Shown here one piece after another: positions 41,696 to 41,894 of a stretch of 41,894 nucleotides of DNA. The notes beneath the pieces are model-generated. The model searched no databases, had not been told where the DNA came from, and was given only the letters and a program-made list of their open reading frames with translations. The stretch is from an uncultured Collinsella sp. (lineage in GTDB: Bacteria; Actinomycetota; Coriobacteriia; Coriobacteriales; Coriobacteriaceae), in the NCBI GenBank assembly GCA_959596495.1, contig CAUFXK010000009.1:1-41894 (forward strand), written 5' to 3'. The stretch's first letter is position 1, and each line of letters starts with the position of its first letter. Made by a program: the position numbers and the translations under genes.

Positions 41696-41721
41696 GAGGC
41701 CGGAGCTTTAGCTCCGGCCTC
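41696..41721. terminator. Perfect hairpin, possible terminator of the right-edge minus-strand gene
   Basis: GAGGCCGGAGC (41696-41706), loop TTTA, GCTCCGGCCTC (41711-41721). On the minus strand it is followed by an A/T-rich tract GCTAAATATCTT. Confidence 0.6.
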
Positions 41722-41731
41722 CCCATATAAG

Positions 41732-41750
41732 GGCTCGGCTTTGCCGAGCC
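41732..41750 (-). terminator. Perfect hairpin directly after the right-edge minus-strand gene
   Basis: GGCTCGGC-TTT-GCCGAGCC, 8-bp stem, 7 nt beyond the predicted stop of the partial gene; followed on the minus strand by CTTATAT. Confidence 0.6.
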
Positions 41751-41757
41751 ACCAAAT

Positions 41758-41894
41758 TTACATCAGCCCCCAGAACATGTTTGAGAACTGTGCCTGAAGT
41801 ATGTATTTGCAGGCCCCGAATCGGTGTTGCCTCCCGGCGCATTCCGCACTGATATTTTCTGTATTGAAGACGTCGATGATGCACCCGTATACCA
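41758..41894 (-). CDS. Possible C-terminal end of an unidentified gene (partial)
   Basis: Reading the minus strand from the window edge, one frame stays open for 44 codons and ends in FSNMFWGLM then TAA at 41760-41758. It is followed at once by two perfect hairpins that could terminate it. The fragment contains several cysteines (VYGCIIDVF, AECAGRQ, FGACKYILQ). I do not recognise the family. Base composition is more AT-rich than the window's genes. The frame length alone could be chance; the adjoining terminator-like hairpins are the main support. Confidence 0.35.
   Translation of the reverse strand, partial: VYGCIIDVFNTENISAECAGRQHRFGACKYILQAQFSNMFWGLM

Overview
The window is a GC-rich chromosomal segment that most resembles a gut actinobacterium of the Coriobacteriia, probably Collinsella or a close relative. 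This is inferred from protein character, Tat-type lipoproteins and gene content; I could not run a database search. It carries about 30 intact genes plus one partial gene at the right edge, and I saw no tRNA, rRNA, CRISPR array or insertion-sequence transposase.

Left part (1-17214), housekeeping and repair. coaE overlaps a small membrane-anchored lytic transglycosylase gene, followed by uvrB. Convergent to uvrB is a minus-strand run: a COG2509-type FAD dehydrogenase, a BaiN/HI0933-type flavoprotein, an Mrp/ApbC P-loop ATPase, and an LTA-synthase-like membrane phosphoglycerol transferase. Then, on the plus strand, come uvrA (with a candidate LexA box), a YbaK aminoacyl-tRNA deacylase, murJ and uvrC. 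All three UvrABC subunits therefore lie within 16 kb without forming one operon.

Middle part (17215-28099), a sialic acid import and catabolism operon. A Tat/lipoprotein solute-binding protein, a permease, an unusual permease-ATPase fusion and a second ATPase form a SatABCD/NanBCDF-like peptide-family ABC importer. They are followed by a CE7-family esterase, a second CE7 homologue that has lost its catalytic serine, then nanA, nanK and nanE. The expected pathway is uptake, possible O-deacetylation, cleavage to ManNAc plus pyruvate, phosphorylation and epimerisation to GlcNAc-6-P. Long imperfect palindromes lie between nanA and nanK (84 nt) and between nanK and nanE (98 nt, with a cUUCGg tetraloop), and several shorter hairpins punctuate the transporter part. 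The operon sits exactly between uvrC and rapZ, which are neighbours in many actinobacteria.

Right part (28100-41483), regulation, glycolysis, secretion and peptide uptake. rapZ is followed directly by whiA with no yvcK between them. Next are gap, pgk, tpiA, gpmI and secG, then a five-gene oppABCDF oligopeptide importer. gap is separated from pgk by a strong intrinsic terminator. A TAAAACGTTT-type palindrome occurs upstream of both the nan operon and gap, suggesting shared LacI-type (carbon) control.

Right end (41484-41894): a 132-bp nearly perfect palindrome, two further perfect hairpins, and the probable C-terminal end of an unidentified minus-strand gene.
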